Shown here piece by piece: positions 12,875 through 24,693 of a stretch of 64,000 bases of DNA (position 1 is its first letter; each line of letters begins with the position of its first letter). Under the pieces are notes generated by a model. It saw only the letters and a program-made list of their open reading frames with translations. It did not search any database and had not been told where the DNA came from. A program made the translations under genes and the position numbers. Origin of the DNA: Spodoptera frugiperda (lineage: Eukaryota; Arthropoda; Insecta; Lepidoptera; Noctuidae); the NCBI RefSeq assembly GCF_023101765.2, contig NC_064225.1, positions 3,906,001-3,970,000 of the forward strand. Direction: 5' to 3'.

Positions 12875-13404
12875 TAAGTTACTGTGTAGCCCGTACTTCC
12901 TAAAAACTGTTTGAATATAAGTATTATCAAATCTGCTAACACTACAAACCTCTACTTACCCCTTAAGCAGAAAAAAAGGGACGTCAGGTTATGTATTATT
13001 AATAATTTGTACTGAGAAATCGTGACAATACATTCTTATCCAATCACAATACATAGTAATGACGTCATTCAGAGACGCACCCAGAAGAATTAAACGTGCG
13101 AATTTATATCCAAACAGGCTCCACGACTCCACGCCCAACTTAATTTGTACAAAACTAAGTTTTGCCCGCGGTTTCACTCATGGCTAAAAAAAATATTGAA
13201 CATATAAAATTCTACATTGCCCTTCGATTTGTCTCCTCATTGAAATTCGAGTAAAATGCTTTAGATGACTTTATACACCTGACCCGGGCTGAAGAGTTCC
13301 GCAACTTACCAAACTTACCAATGGTAAGATTAAACCTCCCTCTCGTCTTAGCCCGGGTAAAAATAACTTGTGACCCTACAAAAAGTCTGTCTAGCTCTAT
13401 ACTT

Positions 13405-13583
13405 ACCCTTAGTACGAGTTTGCTTTACGAAAGCAAGACTTAAAGAAAACGAAACAAGACCGCAAAACGAGAGAACGTTCTGCGCTCAGTTCAGCGCTCT
13501 GATTGGTTGGTTCATTCGGGCTGGCTAATCAGATCGCTCTCGTATCTGTTTCGATCAACGAAAACAAAGTCATACTAAGGGTA
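13405..13583. mobile_element. MITE C, copy 1
   Basis: TACCCTTAGTACGAGTTT at the left pairs with AAAGTCATACTAAGGGTA at the right; the arms continue as a diverged inverted repeat. The interior contains GCGCTCTGATTGGTTGG and related motifs shared with the copies at 16688, 26762 and 35699. Confidence 0.8.
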
Positions 13584-14474
13584 CAGATCAGTGTCAAAAT
13601 ACATCAAAATCTGTTCATCAGTTTATGTGCTTGAGCGGAACAAACAGACCAACAGATTTAGCATTTAATTCACTAGTAAGTGTGGGCGTACGAGAATGTC
13701 GCGTTTTACTAGATATCGCAATGTCAAAAGCCTACAAGACTAATGAATGAGCTTCCTTAGATTGCAAAGGGTGCTCTTACACGCGATGTTATAGTATGTT
13801 ATTTTAATCGTTAAAATTGACACACAATATTTATATATATTTTTACTAATGTACAAGGAAACTCAGGCATGGTAGTAGTAGCAGATATGATATTACCCGA
13901 TGGGCATAGATATACATATGTATTTATGTAAAGACATTGTTAGTCAGTGATGTTGCACACACCATTGCAAAAATGTTCTTGTAACTAAGCACTAATCCCA
14001 AAGATTTGTGTCATTTGTGCTACGTGAATCAAATAACCTAATAAATAACAATATTGGAAACGAAATAATTGACTCGAAAAATTTCGGTATTCCAAAGAAA
14101 TCTTATACAAACCCCTTTCTTCATAATTCATGTTTCTCACATTTCTCCTAGTCAACTAATCTGCGTAAGGGGCACTGTACCCTTAGAAATACAGCGACAT
14201 CTAGTAGTAAACCCACGAACTACATTAGCATTCATGATAAAAAGAGGATAGACTTATGTCTGTAGCTGTGATAGCTCTAGTCTGGATTTAAAAGTAAGAT
14301 GTTTCGTTCGCAATTAGTGTATCTAGACAGTATGTTAATTTTATCAATCGTTGTACGACGTCAAAGAGTCTGATTGGAACAAAATGATGGTAATTGAGGT
14401 AGACTTTAACGTAGTTTATAGATTCTGCGATGGACATTCAATAATGAATCTTGATCGCATCTGTAGCATGGGAT

Positions 14475-14664
14475 AATAGGGTAGATGATTATTTTTTATT
14501 TTAATGTCAGTCTTGTAGATTATTTTAAAATATTAGACACGTATTTTTTATTTTCTTACAAAAACAAATACTTTCGAAAATATATCGATTTGAAATATCG
14601 CGGCACGTCACTTCTAAGAACATTTTTATACGTAGAAATGACGTACTCCTAAACTTTTATTCGT
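14475..14664 (-). repeat. Dispersed repeat, copy 2 (Helitron-free empty site)
   Basis: Reverse-complement copy of 11101-11553 without the Helitron; the empty site is at 14550/14551. Its end supplies an AATAAA on the minus strand (TTTATT at 14656-14661), which lies 211 bases past the stop of the micropeptide candidate and could serve as its poly(A) signal. Confidence 0.75.
14656..14661 (-). terminator. Possible poly(A) signal for the micropeptide gene
   Basis: AATAAA on the minus strand, 211 bases past the stop codon and inside a dispersed repeat. Confidence 0.3.
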
Positions 14665-14871
14665 TTCATATAAGTATTGTTATTTTCATTACCTAAATTG
14701 CGGACTAAATAGATTTTTAATTTTTATACTGTTATCATCCCTATTATCTATAGATAAGTATCTAGCTATCTAGTAATTTAACGTTGAGAGCATCCTTTCT
14801 CATCCATCTTCAACCTAAACAAAAGAAAGCAATATTTCCGCTGCGTTTTCTGGTAAGCTTACATCTAGTAC

Positions 14872-17800
14872 TTACTCTTCTTTGATAATAACATAATCTT
14901 CTTCAGCCTCTGTCGACAGCTTCGCTTGTAAGACCTTTAGTCTTTCAATCTGCAGCTGCAGGTATGATTTTGTGCCTTTTTCTTCGTCCATGCTGTGAAC
15001 AAAATATTGCAAAGATGAAGTTAATTTTGACGATGGAACATTATCATAAGTAAACTATATCGGTCCAGTGCTTGATTCATAAAAATTATAGAAATTAAAT
15101 AGGCTAAGTTATACCATGGACGTTCGCGATATATCGGAAACTCATAGACATTAATAAACATGGTAAATAACCCGTGATATTGTAGTGACCATGTCCGTTT
15201 AAAAACTTATAGACTAATTTTGAAGATGGAACATTATCGTAAGCAGATAATGTCTGTCCATTTTGACTATGGGGTTTCCTCTACCCTTTAAAGTGTTCGC
15301 AGTTGAAGATTTGCCTTCAATACTTATTTACCTACCTATAATCAAAGAGCTACATAAGAGGGTTTTAATAATCTTTATGATTACGATTGGTGGGCAGGCC
15401 GGCTCAAAGCAGGTGAAGGAACAAAGCAGGGGTGGTTTTTAGTCAGTAAGAGTCGGACACTCCCTCTCGTCTTACCCCAGGCGGGAGAAGTCATTGGATG
15501 ATTTTCGCCCCCAAAAAAAAACGTAGGCTAGAGATCTCAATTTAATACTTTCAGATTTATCGAGATGAATTATGGATACCAAAAAGCTTTTAACAATCGT
15601 GGTAGCATCACATTATTCCCCAAATACAGTTCCTATCTATAGACTATAATTCCTTTAACTAATCTACACTGCATTAACCATGCTACCAGGCAAACAGATC
15701 AAGAGACAATCAACTTGATGACAGGACGTAAGTCGCACGCCAACGCAGCAAAAACCACTGCCTTTGATTATACGTCATCAAGATTCTTCAATCTAGAAAT
15801 AGAAGTTACCAAGTGTCCTGTAATTTTGATTGATTGTAGTAAACCAGTTTGAGGGACGTAATAAAAGGGATACGCGACAGGTACAAGATGAAGACGCGAG
15901 ATGTTTGAGCAAAGGTGTAATTAAAACTTAAATGGGACCACCGTGCTTGAACATTTGTTATAGAGGATAAACTAAGATATTTACTGGAGCAAATTATGGC
16001 ATTTAAATGATAAAACTATGACTAATTTTATGGATTTTGTCGTATGCAGTTTATAGCTGGGCTAGAAAATAAGACTATCTTTTATAGTTTATTCTTAGTT
16101 TGTAATGACAATAGAGCTTTTTTGGGAGGGGAAAATCATCCAACAATGGCTGAGACGAGACAGTGTGAGACTAAAAACCACCCTGTTCCCACTCTTGCTT
16201 CGAACCGGGTCACAAAAGCTCTATTTGAAGCGAATAATTTTCTTAATTACCCACTAGACTAATGAACAGAAACTACATTTTTTTAACTGCATGTCGCAAA
16301 GGGGTTTTTAATAATTAGTTCAAAACATTTATTAGTCCCTATTAAATTCTAGTGTGTTATAGTCACGATACGGACATTAAATCAACACTCAATCGACATG
16401 TGGCTTGGAATTATATTTATGGATGCACCTGGTGCCGATGTCATTTAAAGTACCAATTACAGAGTGAAGGGACCGTGAAAATAATACTTTGAACATGTCT
16501 TGGCTTGTGTAGTGAGTTGGTAATTCAAATATTATGTAAAATGGCGTTGATGACCTATTAAGGGGCTAATATACGCCGAAAATTCTAATATGAGGAAGTT
16601 TCAAAGCATGAATGGAACAAAATCACTATGGTAGTGATGGCAGAATTCAGGGTTCTTTGGTCCATTCAACTTGACGCCGGTTAACAGTACCCTTAGTACG
16701 AGTTTGCTTTACTTTGAACGAAAACGAACGCGTTCGGCTACAGGTTCGCTCTGATGGGCTGGTGTGCCGGCTGTGCTGCCGGTGCGAATGGATCAACCAA
16801 TCAGACCCCACGAACGTGCTCTCGCTTCGATCTCGTTCAACGTTAAGCAAACTCATACTAAGGGTACAGAACAACCAAGATTTAATTGGGCTATTTTAAA
16901 ATAAAATAGGTATCAGGCGAGCGTGGCGCATAACAACTTGTGCATAAGTATAAAAATGACGTCATTATATCGCACTCATCCATATGATAATAAATTATGA
17001 TAATCCTCCAGGATTTAAACATGTTTTCTTCTCACAAAATGTAAGAATAACATCAGCTGTTTTTCAACATTCATGTTGAACCGGTCCTTGATGTGATTAA
17101 AGTTCTTTCCATTATGAATGGATGCCGCGAACGCATCCATTATGATCGGCTTGACTAATTTTATCGATTTGTTTTGTTTCTTGGTTCATTACTCAGATTG
17201 TGACATTTAGGAATCAATTCCCAAAAGTTCGCGGCACCAGCTTTAAGCAGGAGTAGCTTTAAGAACGGGGTGGTTTTTAGTCAGTAAGAGTCTGACACTC
17301 TCTTGCCTCACCCAAGGCGGGAGAAACTATTGGATGATTTTGCTACCTCAAAAAAGGCCCCAAAACTTGAAAAGGATTCAGGAACTTCATGAATATGGTG
17401 ATAAATGAAGTTTTCTGCATTATTTCCTATTTTCATGAATTTTTTTATTGATTTCAGAGATCGCGTAGCCGCCCTTAAAAAACCCGCTTGCCAAACGTGA
17501 AGATTATGGTACTCTTTTTTGTAGAAGAGGCCAGTAGGCCAGTAGACCAGCAGTGTACTGCCACGGACTATTGATGTTCAAATGGAGGGTGGTGCGACTG
17601 TGATCTTCTTTCAAAAAATATATATACAATAATATTTTTGGTTAAGCTCGTTATAGATTTTTTGAACTTTCGACCGTTCTTATCACAATTACCATTGATC
17701 AGACTTTCGTAATACAACACCTCCTCATTTAAGTTCATTACCTTCGAAAATGTAGTCAGAATCTACTAAAAACGTAATTTAAATATAGTCTTTATTGTGT

Positions 17801-19554
17801 AGCGAATTAAGTTGGGATTTATTTTTATCGAGCAGTCAAGCACGTATTGATAATATGCTTCTGATGACCTCATTTCTGGTGGAGTATCCTGCTTACCTTG
17901 AAATGTGTGCGATATATTGCCACCCAAGAGAACCGATCAATAATCCCGAAATTATTATTTGTATGCTACTCGTATGTTCTCTGAATGCTGCCGACATTGA
18001 AATAACTAATGAAATACCTTCTGTTATTTTATTATTTACTAGCGACCCGCCCCAGCTTCGCATGGGTGCAATGGAACTATTATAGATATAAACCTTCCTC
18101 TTGAATCACTCTATCGATTAAAAATAATGCCCGGTGCTGTCTTTTTTATATTTTTTCTGTCTTTTTAAAAAAACCGCATAAAAATCCGTTGCATAGTTTT
18201 AAAGATTTACGCATACAAACGGACTAGGGACAGAGAAAGCGACTTTTTTTTATACTATGTAGTGATTTACTTCTTCACCCACATAAATTTAATGTGTACA
18301 CAAAGTAGGCTTAATGCCGTAGGCATTTTCTATCAGCCAAACCTTTGGGTGATGCAAAGACAAACCAGTGGTAGATGCACGAAGCAAGCAAATCCAATCG
18401 ATTTGACTGTTTGTGAGTCCCTACCTAGGTAAGTATAGGGAAAGAATGAAAAATCAGTTATTTATTTGGCAAAAGGTTTTTTATTACACTGAAAAATCTC
18501 TTTTTCCTAAGCGCCGTACATACCAACCAGCTTATTACAATTACGTAAACTCGTAATAATTAAGCTTGTCTCATTAGTAGTAGGTTATTAGGCTGTATCA
18601 ACTGTTGAATAAGATTTTTTTGTGAAGGGTTAGGTTAGCCGAACCTAACCTTTCGACAAAACTAATAAAAAAATTAATTTCCTGAATTTATCCTCCCATT
18701 CTGTCTGAATATAGCAAAATAAGATAAAAAATCGGTCAAGGACAAGCTATTACGCATGTATAGTTAACCTTAGGTATCATTACATCGCTATCATTATTAC
18801 ATTTTCTTGCACTTAAAATGTGCGTCTGAATCAACGTTAAAAATAAAAAAGTTGCAGTAAACAATACGAGATAATAGAGGTGAACGCAGCGCTGCTATCA
18901 ACACTATGTTTACCTACTTGAAATATATGCTATCTTTCTCTAACAAGATTATCTTTCGACCAGAACCGATTCATACCAAATCTTAACCTAATTTCGCAAC
19001 CACCTGTATACTTACTTATGAAAAGAAAACATAATGAATGAAAAGTCTTCTAAGGTTTAAAATCCGAACGTATAAAATGGACAAGTTAACATTGCATAAT
19101 CAACGCACCTACCTAATCACGGGCGACATTGAACCGTATTACGTAGTTGCATCACGTTAAAATACTCTTAACTCAAGGAAATATACATCAATACTGCTCG
19201 CTACCTGGCTGATATTATTTACCGTGTCAATTAATCCTATAATTGAAACATGAAATAACGATTTTCTTTCAAATAAGAATCCGTTAAACATTCGAAGATC
19301 AAATTCGAAGGGAAAACGTTATGGCCAACGGTGGAATGTGTGCCAATATTTTTCCAAAATAAACAGTCCATGTGACATTGATTCATTAAATACCCACATG
19401 AATGGCAATAATAACATTGTGTGCGACAAATAAGCGAGGTAGAAGTGAAAAAGATGTGTGAAAGAAAGTGTATTTGTGGTTATAATACATAAACACATCC
19501 GTAATGACGACATTATCGATCGTACACATACCTTGACTCTTCATTTTTCTCCAT
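14872..19554 (-). CDS. Candidate three-exon micropeptide gene (75 aa, one membrane segment plus coiled coil)
   Basis: I do not recognise this protein. Three exons join in frame: 19554-19532 (MEKNEES, donor GTATGT), 17980-17897 (acceptor CATTCAG, donor GTAAGC) and 14992-14872 (acceptor TTCACAG, stop TAA). Residues 12-34 form a hydrophobic segment (IQIIISGLLIGSLGWQYIAH). After a short acidic linker, residues 45-61 (YLQLQIERLKVLQAKL) have a heptad pattern typical of a short coiled coil, and the tail is acidic (EEDYVIIKEE). Size and layout recall small mitochondrial or ER single-pass proteins, but that is inference. The start has a good context (ACAAATGG). A second in-frame ATG at 17997 would give MSAAFREH... 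without the first exon. The stop codon overlaps a strong donor (GA|GTAAGT), so a longer isoform is possible. It is divergent from HUS1, with 1.57 kb between the two start codons. Support is splice phase and composition only. Confidence 0.5.
15393..15522 (+). mobile_element. A-tailed retroposon family S1, copy
   Basis: Family core GGTGGTTTTTAGTCAGTAAG, a CACTCCCTCTCG block, GGCGGGAGAAGTCATTGGAT, and a terminal run of A. This family recurs at least a dozen times in the window. Confidence 0.8.
16119..16212 (-). mobile_element. S1 retroposon, copy
   Basis: Minus-strand copy recognised from GGAAAATCATCCAACAATGG and GACTAAAAACCACCCTGTTC. It is truncated and diverged. Confidence 0.7.
16688..16866. 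mobile_element. MITE C, copy 2
   Basis: TACCCTTAGTACGAGTTTGC at the left and GCAAACTCATACTAAGGGTA at the right form near-perfect terminal inverted repeats. Open frames of 61 and 75 codons overlap it on opposite strands, a by-product of its near-palindromic, stop-poor sequence rather than genes. Confidence 0.85.
17246..17355 (+). mobile_element. S1 retroposon, copy
   Basis: Contains GGGGTGGTTTTTAGTCAGTA and GGCGGGAGAAACTATTGGAT and ends in an A run. It lies in the second intron of the micropeptide candidate. Confidence 0.75.
18039..18265 (-). mobile_element. Non-autonomous Helitron, second family, 227 bp
   Basis: On the minus strand the element starts TCACTACATAGTATAAAA and ends GGGTCGCTAG, flanked by A and T, the canonical Helitron insertion. 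A GC-rich imperfect hairpin (ATGCGAAGC, TGGGGCGGGT) precedes the end. Its CTAG end lies 58 bases upstream of the acceptor of exon 2 of the micropeptide candidate. Confidence 0.75.
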
Positions 19555-21122
19555 TTGTCCGTCTCGTCTTGAGATATTACGAAAATAAAATTAAGAATTA
19601 AAATTATGATGAATATATTAACTGTAACAAGGCATTGAAACCTTTAAATTGCACAATAATTTAGTATAAATAAATAAAAACTTTTCAAGTCATATAACCA
19701 CAATTCGTTAGTATTCGTTACAATCAAAATGGAGCATCGTCTGTTTCATTCATACTATCGTAAAATCGTTAATGCGAGAAAGAGAGCGATGATGTACCGT
19801 AAATAGAACTTTATCAACGCGACAGCACCATTCAGAGCCATCTTTGTAGGAAACGAGAACACATGGATCGTTGTCTATGGTGGAATTGATATCATTCAAC
19901 AAACAAATAATCGACTAACTCGAAAATAAATATTCGTGTTAAAGATAAGTATAAAATGGTTAAAAATTAGATGTTTTTCTTGAACCCATTGAAATTAAAA
20001 TTGGGTACTATCCTCGGTCAAAAATAAATTATTACAACTTTTCAATACAATAAAATATTAAAAAATAATCACACTCTCATTCATAAATTTGATGAACTAT
20101 TTAATTTTCGATTTTTTCTAGCTTAATTTCTAGAAGTCTGCTATTTGACGTCAAAAACTTATGACGTCATAATGCACTATTTCATACAAAGTTCATAGAA
20201 AATATCGTTTTTGACGTTTCGAAAAAAGTATTAAATTTGACTAGTAGGAAAGTAGCCTATTAAAGTGACAGCTTAATTCAGATTTCCGTTTTTCAGAATC
20301 TTGTTTTTATTAATTACCTTATCAAGGACAGATGGTTTGTATCTGTTTGATACCAACTTTTTTCACAGGTAATATCTTTATACGTGTATGTGTCGAAAAT
20401 AGTAATTTTTTATTTTCCAGAACGTGATAAGTAATTAAAGTTTTTTCAACCTTATGACATGATACCTTTTCGTTCCCAAAGGATTAAAATATCGGAGCTG
20501 AGGACTGCCTAGCGGGTTACCAGGGCTCCGGCTCAAAAAAAGAATAGGAACGGGGAAGTCAGTAAGACTCTTAACTTTTTGCTTCGCCTAAGGCTGAAAA
20601 AGTTATTGGATGATTTTAACCCCTTAAAAAGGGATTAAAATATAGAGCTTGATTACATGACCTATTGAATACTAAATACTAACACTATGTATGAATCTTA
20701 ATTAATTCTCGATGAAATCTGAAACTAGAAGGCAATAATTAAAATTTTCAAAAAATATAATAGGTCTCATAAATACACAACTGTCACACTTACAAAACAC
20801 AATAGTTGATACTTTTTTATCAGTGTAAAAAATATAGTAAATGTCTTGTCTTTGTCTTTTGTCCAGTAAGAAATATGTAAGTATGTTTATATAATTATTA
20901 AAATTAACAATATCAAATCTTGAAATAACATAAATAGTAATTAATTATTTTTGACTCCAAACAGTTTTAGTAATAGTCTTACATCCCTAGACGTTTTTAT
21001 TGTCTATGCTGAATTTCAAACTGTCAAAAACAATAACAAAAGTGGCACAACCCGCGAATTTATTGTTACATTACAAACACGTATTTTTATTATAGATTAC
21101 TGAATAAAATTCAATATTAAAC
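19555..21122. promoter_or_regulatory. Candidate bidirectional promoter region between the micropeptide gene and HUS1
   Basis: 1.57 kb separates the two divergent start codons. It holds two CRE/ATF-type TGACGTCA palindromes at 20146-20153 and 20162-20169 and an S1 retroposon at 20497-20635. No TATA box is evident next to either start. Regulatory function is inferred from position. Confidence 0.3.
20497..20635 (+). mobile_element. S1 retroposon, copy
   Basis: Includes the 5' head GGAGCTGAGGACTGCCTAGC and GGGTTACCAGGGCTCCGGCT and ends CCCCTTAAAAAGG. The core is diverged. Confidence 0.75.
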
Positions 21123-23678
21123 ATGAAATTCCGGGCTGTAATGATAGATGCTGGGCCAATGCGGGAGTTTTCAAGTATATACAATACACAATAACAACAT
21201 ACACATCATAATAAGCAATGGTCTAATAGTTGTATCTTACCAAAATTTTTATTTACAGATGTTGTAACGATTATATCGAAGCTATCCAAAGAATGTGTAT
21301 TAAGACTGAGTGATGATCTGATATATTTTATTGTGAGTGAAGAAAATAGCGGGCCAAGTCCGCCTATACTATGGTGTGAAATACCTCAAGCAATGATATG
21401 CTCAGAGTACCAATTAATCGGCTTAGATGAAGAACATAAGGATATTTATTTAGCTTTAAATTCAGGTTAGACATTACAATCCCTGTAAAACTTAAAATAG
21501 CTAATGTTTCTGTAGTATTGATACATTTTAAAACAAACTGCTTGTAGGAAACCAACCTAAAACTTTCATAACAAGATGTTTATTATTATGTTAGTATTTA
21601 GTAGAATCCATAAATATGTATTGATATTAATTATTAACCATTCTAAATATATCCAATTTTAAGTAGGTACCGTTCCAATTTAAAAAATCCAATAAGATTT
21701 ACCTCTTTCTTGCGAGTTCTAACTGATTAATATGTAAACCTTTCTTTTGTAAACTCCTAGTAATAATCATGTAACTATATTTTTCAGGTAACTTAGCGAG
21801 ATCCCTAGTCACATTGAAAACGGCTAAGTCATTAAAGATGAAACTTACTAAGAAACAATGTCCGTGCCTTACTTTAGAAATTGAATCGGTGAGTATAAGT
21901 CATGTTTTGTGTAAAAACATCAGTCAAAGTATATTATTCTATGTAGCTCTTAATTCCCCTTGTGAATTTCTCATGAAAAGTACCATAAATCCTTCTCTAT
22001 ATACTTAAAATTAATTTAAAACTAAAGTTGCACTATTGTCTCTGGTAGGGTCTTGAAAAAGTATATAATTTGTTACATATTTTATTCTTATCAACCGCTT
22101 TGTTGCACCAACCACAGTGTTGGTTGGTTGGCTAGCAAGAATGCCTATGGCATTAAGCCCACTGTTGTACATGAAGTGGCAAAAAGTTAAATAAATAAAA
22201 AGTTACATTCTATCTCTGTTCCGTGATGGTATGCTGTAAGAAGGTGTTACACTCAAACATTACAATGTATATTCCTCCTATTTCAGCCTTGCACAGTATC
22301 GCAGCAGACTCGCCAAGTGACTCATGATATACCTGTGACAGTGGTGCCGAGGAAACTGTGGAGTGACTTCCATGAGCCAAGGGTTCCTGACCCTGATGTA
22401 AGTGTAAATAGGTTTCTTAAGGCAAAATACTACATATAAATTTTTTGTTTTTATTCCGCATGTAGTAATAAACTAAAACTTCATTGTATTGTTAGTGTAG
22501 CATGAGTTTCAGCAAAGTAACACCTGACTCTATTCTATAGGTTTATTAAGGGTCAGCAAAGCGCATGTGATGCCTCAAGTGATGCAAGCACACATAGGCC
22601 ACCGTAATCACTTACCATCAGGTGGGCCGTGTGCTTTCTTGCCACTGTCATTGCATAAAAAATGTTGTAAAATATTCTATTTGAGCATAGTCTAGTTTGT
22701 GAAGCTTTGAGCCTCAAGTCTGTCTAATTAGCTTAAGATTAGGACTAACGATGGAATTTTTCTAGAACAATGACATGAATCAGTGTTTTGTTACTAAGAA
22801 ACTCATTCTTTCTTTAACATTTTTAAGAGACTAATTATGTTTTCAGATATCAATAGAATTACCACCACTAAAGCAGCTTCGGACGACCATAGATAGAATG
22901 AAAACAATGGCATCAGAGGTGGTCATCAGGGCGTCTGCGGAAGGAAGACTCACATTACAAATTAAAACTGATATGGCTAAAGTCTCCACAAGGTTTAAAG
23001 GATTACGAGTAGAAGCCTTTGGAGGTAATTGATTTTAGACTTTTGTGTTCTGCAAATAGGAATAATTATTGAGTGTATGTGAATGTGAGTGAAAGATTCG
23101 TGTAGTGGGCTTCCACCAATCATACTCATTGGTATAAATAGCTTAGCATTGGTGGAAACGGACTCAGCTAAGCTGTTTTTTATATATGCAAAGATGCATG
23201 CTATGGGTTGGCTTAACTACTATTGATGCAGCGCATACTCAGGTTGCGCATCTTCCTCGCACAGTTACATACCTTTGTATCAGTGGAAACGGTCACATAG
23301 TTTGACAGCTTAGCTATTACATCTTCGTAGCATACTTACATAGCAAATCTCTGGTGTAAAACACCCTAAAACTCCTCTTTTGTATAGGAAGACCGGTCAA
23401 TAGTCACATACTTTCATGATGATTATAATTTGTATTATTTATTTTCAGGGCCCATAGAACATTCAGATTCAGAAACGGAGACTCAAATAAACGAGGATAT
23501 GTCCAGAGTATGCTACTGTCGTGTGGACGCAAAGAAACTATCAATGTTCCTCAGTGCTGAACAAATATCTACCAACAGCACAGTTTGCAGTATAGTACAT
23601 AAGAAACTAGTGATTCTATGTTTGCAAACAGATGAGAATATTAAACTACAGTGTTTTATAAGTGGAATTGTGTATTGA
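21123..23678 (+). CDS. Hus1: HUS1, 9-1-1 checkpoint clamp subunit
   Basis: HUS1 pairs with RAD9 and RAD1 in the PCNA-like 9-1-1 ring that is loaded at damaged DNA and promotes ATR signalling in the nucleus. Six exons join in frame: 21123-21174, 21259-21465, 21788-21888, 22287-22397, 22847-23024 and 23449-23678, all GT/AG, giving 292 aa against 280 in the human protein. Family hallmarks are the start MKFRAVMIDAG, then CVLRLSDDLIYFIV and ILWCEIPQ in exon 2, NLARSL with KMKLTKKQCPCLT in exon 3, VTHDIPVTVVPRKLW...VPDPD in exon 4, the linker and second clamp half in exons 5-6, and the end LQCFISG. The exon 1/2 junction splits an Asn codon. An AATAAA follows the stop by two bases (23681-23686). It is divergent from the micropeptide candidate and convergent with Nup62. 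No break is seen. Confidence 0.95.
22090..22200. mobile_element. LINE 3'-end-like fragment in HUS1 intron
   Basis: The string ATGCCTATGGCATTAAGCCC followed by ACTGTTGTACATGAAG and an AATAAATAAA tail has the look of lepidopteran LINE 3' ends. It lies between exons 3 and 4. Confidence 0.5.
22560..22665 (-). mobile_element. Repeat family F fragment
   Basis: Carries CACTTACCATCAGGTGGGCC, the landmark of a family also found at 26325, 30430, 43830, 46000 and 47838. It lies in intron 4 of HUS1. Confidence 0.6.
23100..23365. mobile_element. MITE B, decayed copy
   Basis: Internal motifs CATTGGTGGAAACGGACTCA and CAAAGATGCATGCTATGG match the copies at 30157 and 48488. The right end reads AAATCTCTGGTGTAAAACAC. 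It lies in intron 5 of HUS1. Confidence 0.55.
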
Positions 23679-23680
23679 TG

Positions 23681-23686
23681 AATAAA
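23681..23686 (+). terminator. HUS1 poly(A) signal
   Basis: Canonical AATAAA beginning two bases after the HUS1 stop codon; this would give a very short 3' UTR. Confidence 0.6.
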
Positions 23687-24576
23687 TTATTATTATTGTT
23701 TTATAGGTAAGTTTTTTTAACGTTGATAAGTTTGCGTTTGCCCCCCAACCCGCTTACTGCCAGGACGGCAAAGTGAAGATGTGGACACAAGATATCTTCG
23801 CTTTGCACACAGGCTTAGAAAGTACCTATTCACCCTGACCTTGAAAATACCTGGGTTCTTGTTGTTTTTATTTTGTTTTCTTCTCGTGGGAGTCCTATGC
23901 TTTGATTATAAAACGAATAATCATATACTGGATTATATACAGTTACATCGAGTTTCTCTTACAAGGTTGTTTTGACCCAAACTTTTAGACTAATGAAACA
24001 CTAATGTCCGCTATGTTCTGGATTCTTATTGGTTATAGAATTTCTGTCAAAGTTAACTATAGGGTTGTAGGAAGGCGGGAGAAGTCTCTGGATGACTTCA
24101 AAATATAAAATCATTCCAAATTCGAATCCAATCCCTTCGACCATTTTGATGTGATTCAGTGATACACACAAACATTCGCATTTATAATATTAGCAAGATA
24201 AGATGTGTGGTTTTGCATTCAATAAAAAATCTGCTTAAATATGAAATAATTATCACTTTTATTTCACTGTAGAACTTTTTACATAAATAAAAAGAATTCA
24301 ACAATCAATTTCAAACAATTTTGTCTGCACTGGTATTAAATTATAAAAACTAAATCAAAGAGATGAATGAAGAAATATGTATGTAAGTACTAGAAATTAC
24401 AATATTTTCATAACGAAAAAAAAACAATTTTTATGTCAATACAAAGAGAAGTATTTAAGTCTATTGTGTTCATTAACATTTTTTTAATTACAATTTAAAA
24501 ATCACAATAATTATTATTAGTCTATACCAGAGGTTCCTAGTCTTTTCCTGGTACAATTTTATAATTCTTGGAGTTA

Positions 24577-24693
24577 AGGTAAGCGTCCACAGGCCCGCAT
24601 CGTTCGCATTCCGTATGACGTTATCAGTATGCATCGCCTGTAGGCATTGCTGATGATTCGGTGCGTACGATGCGGGCCTGTGGACGCGTACCT
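24577..24693. mobile_element. PIF/Harbinger-like MITE, copy 1
   Basis: Terminal inverted repeats AGGTAAGCGTCCACAGGCCC and GGGCCTGTGGACGCGTACCT, flanked on both sides by TTA, the TWA target duplication typical of PIF/Harbinger elements. 117 bases with no frame. Lies between HUS1 and Nup62. Confidence 0.85.

Noticed and set aside
17795..18085. 96-codon plus-strand frame
   Set aside because: It lies antisense to the better-supported exon 17897-17980 and runs into the Helitron at 18039; no family features.
18626..18652. Telomeric TTAGG repeats
   Set aside because: Only two GGTTAGGTT-type units in inverted order forming a small hairpin; not an array.
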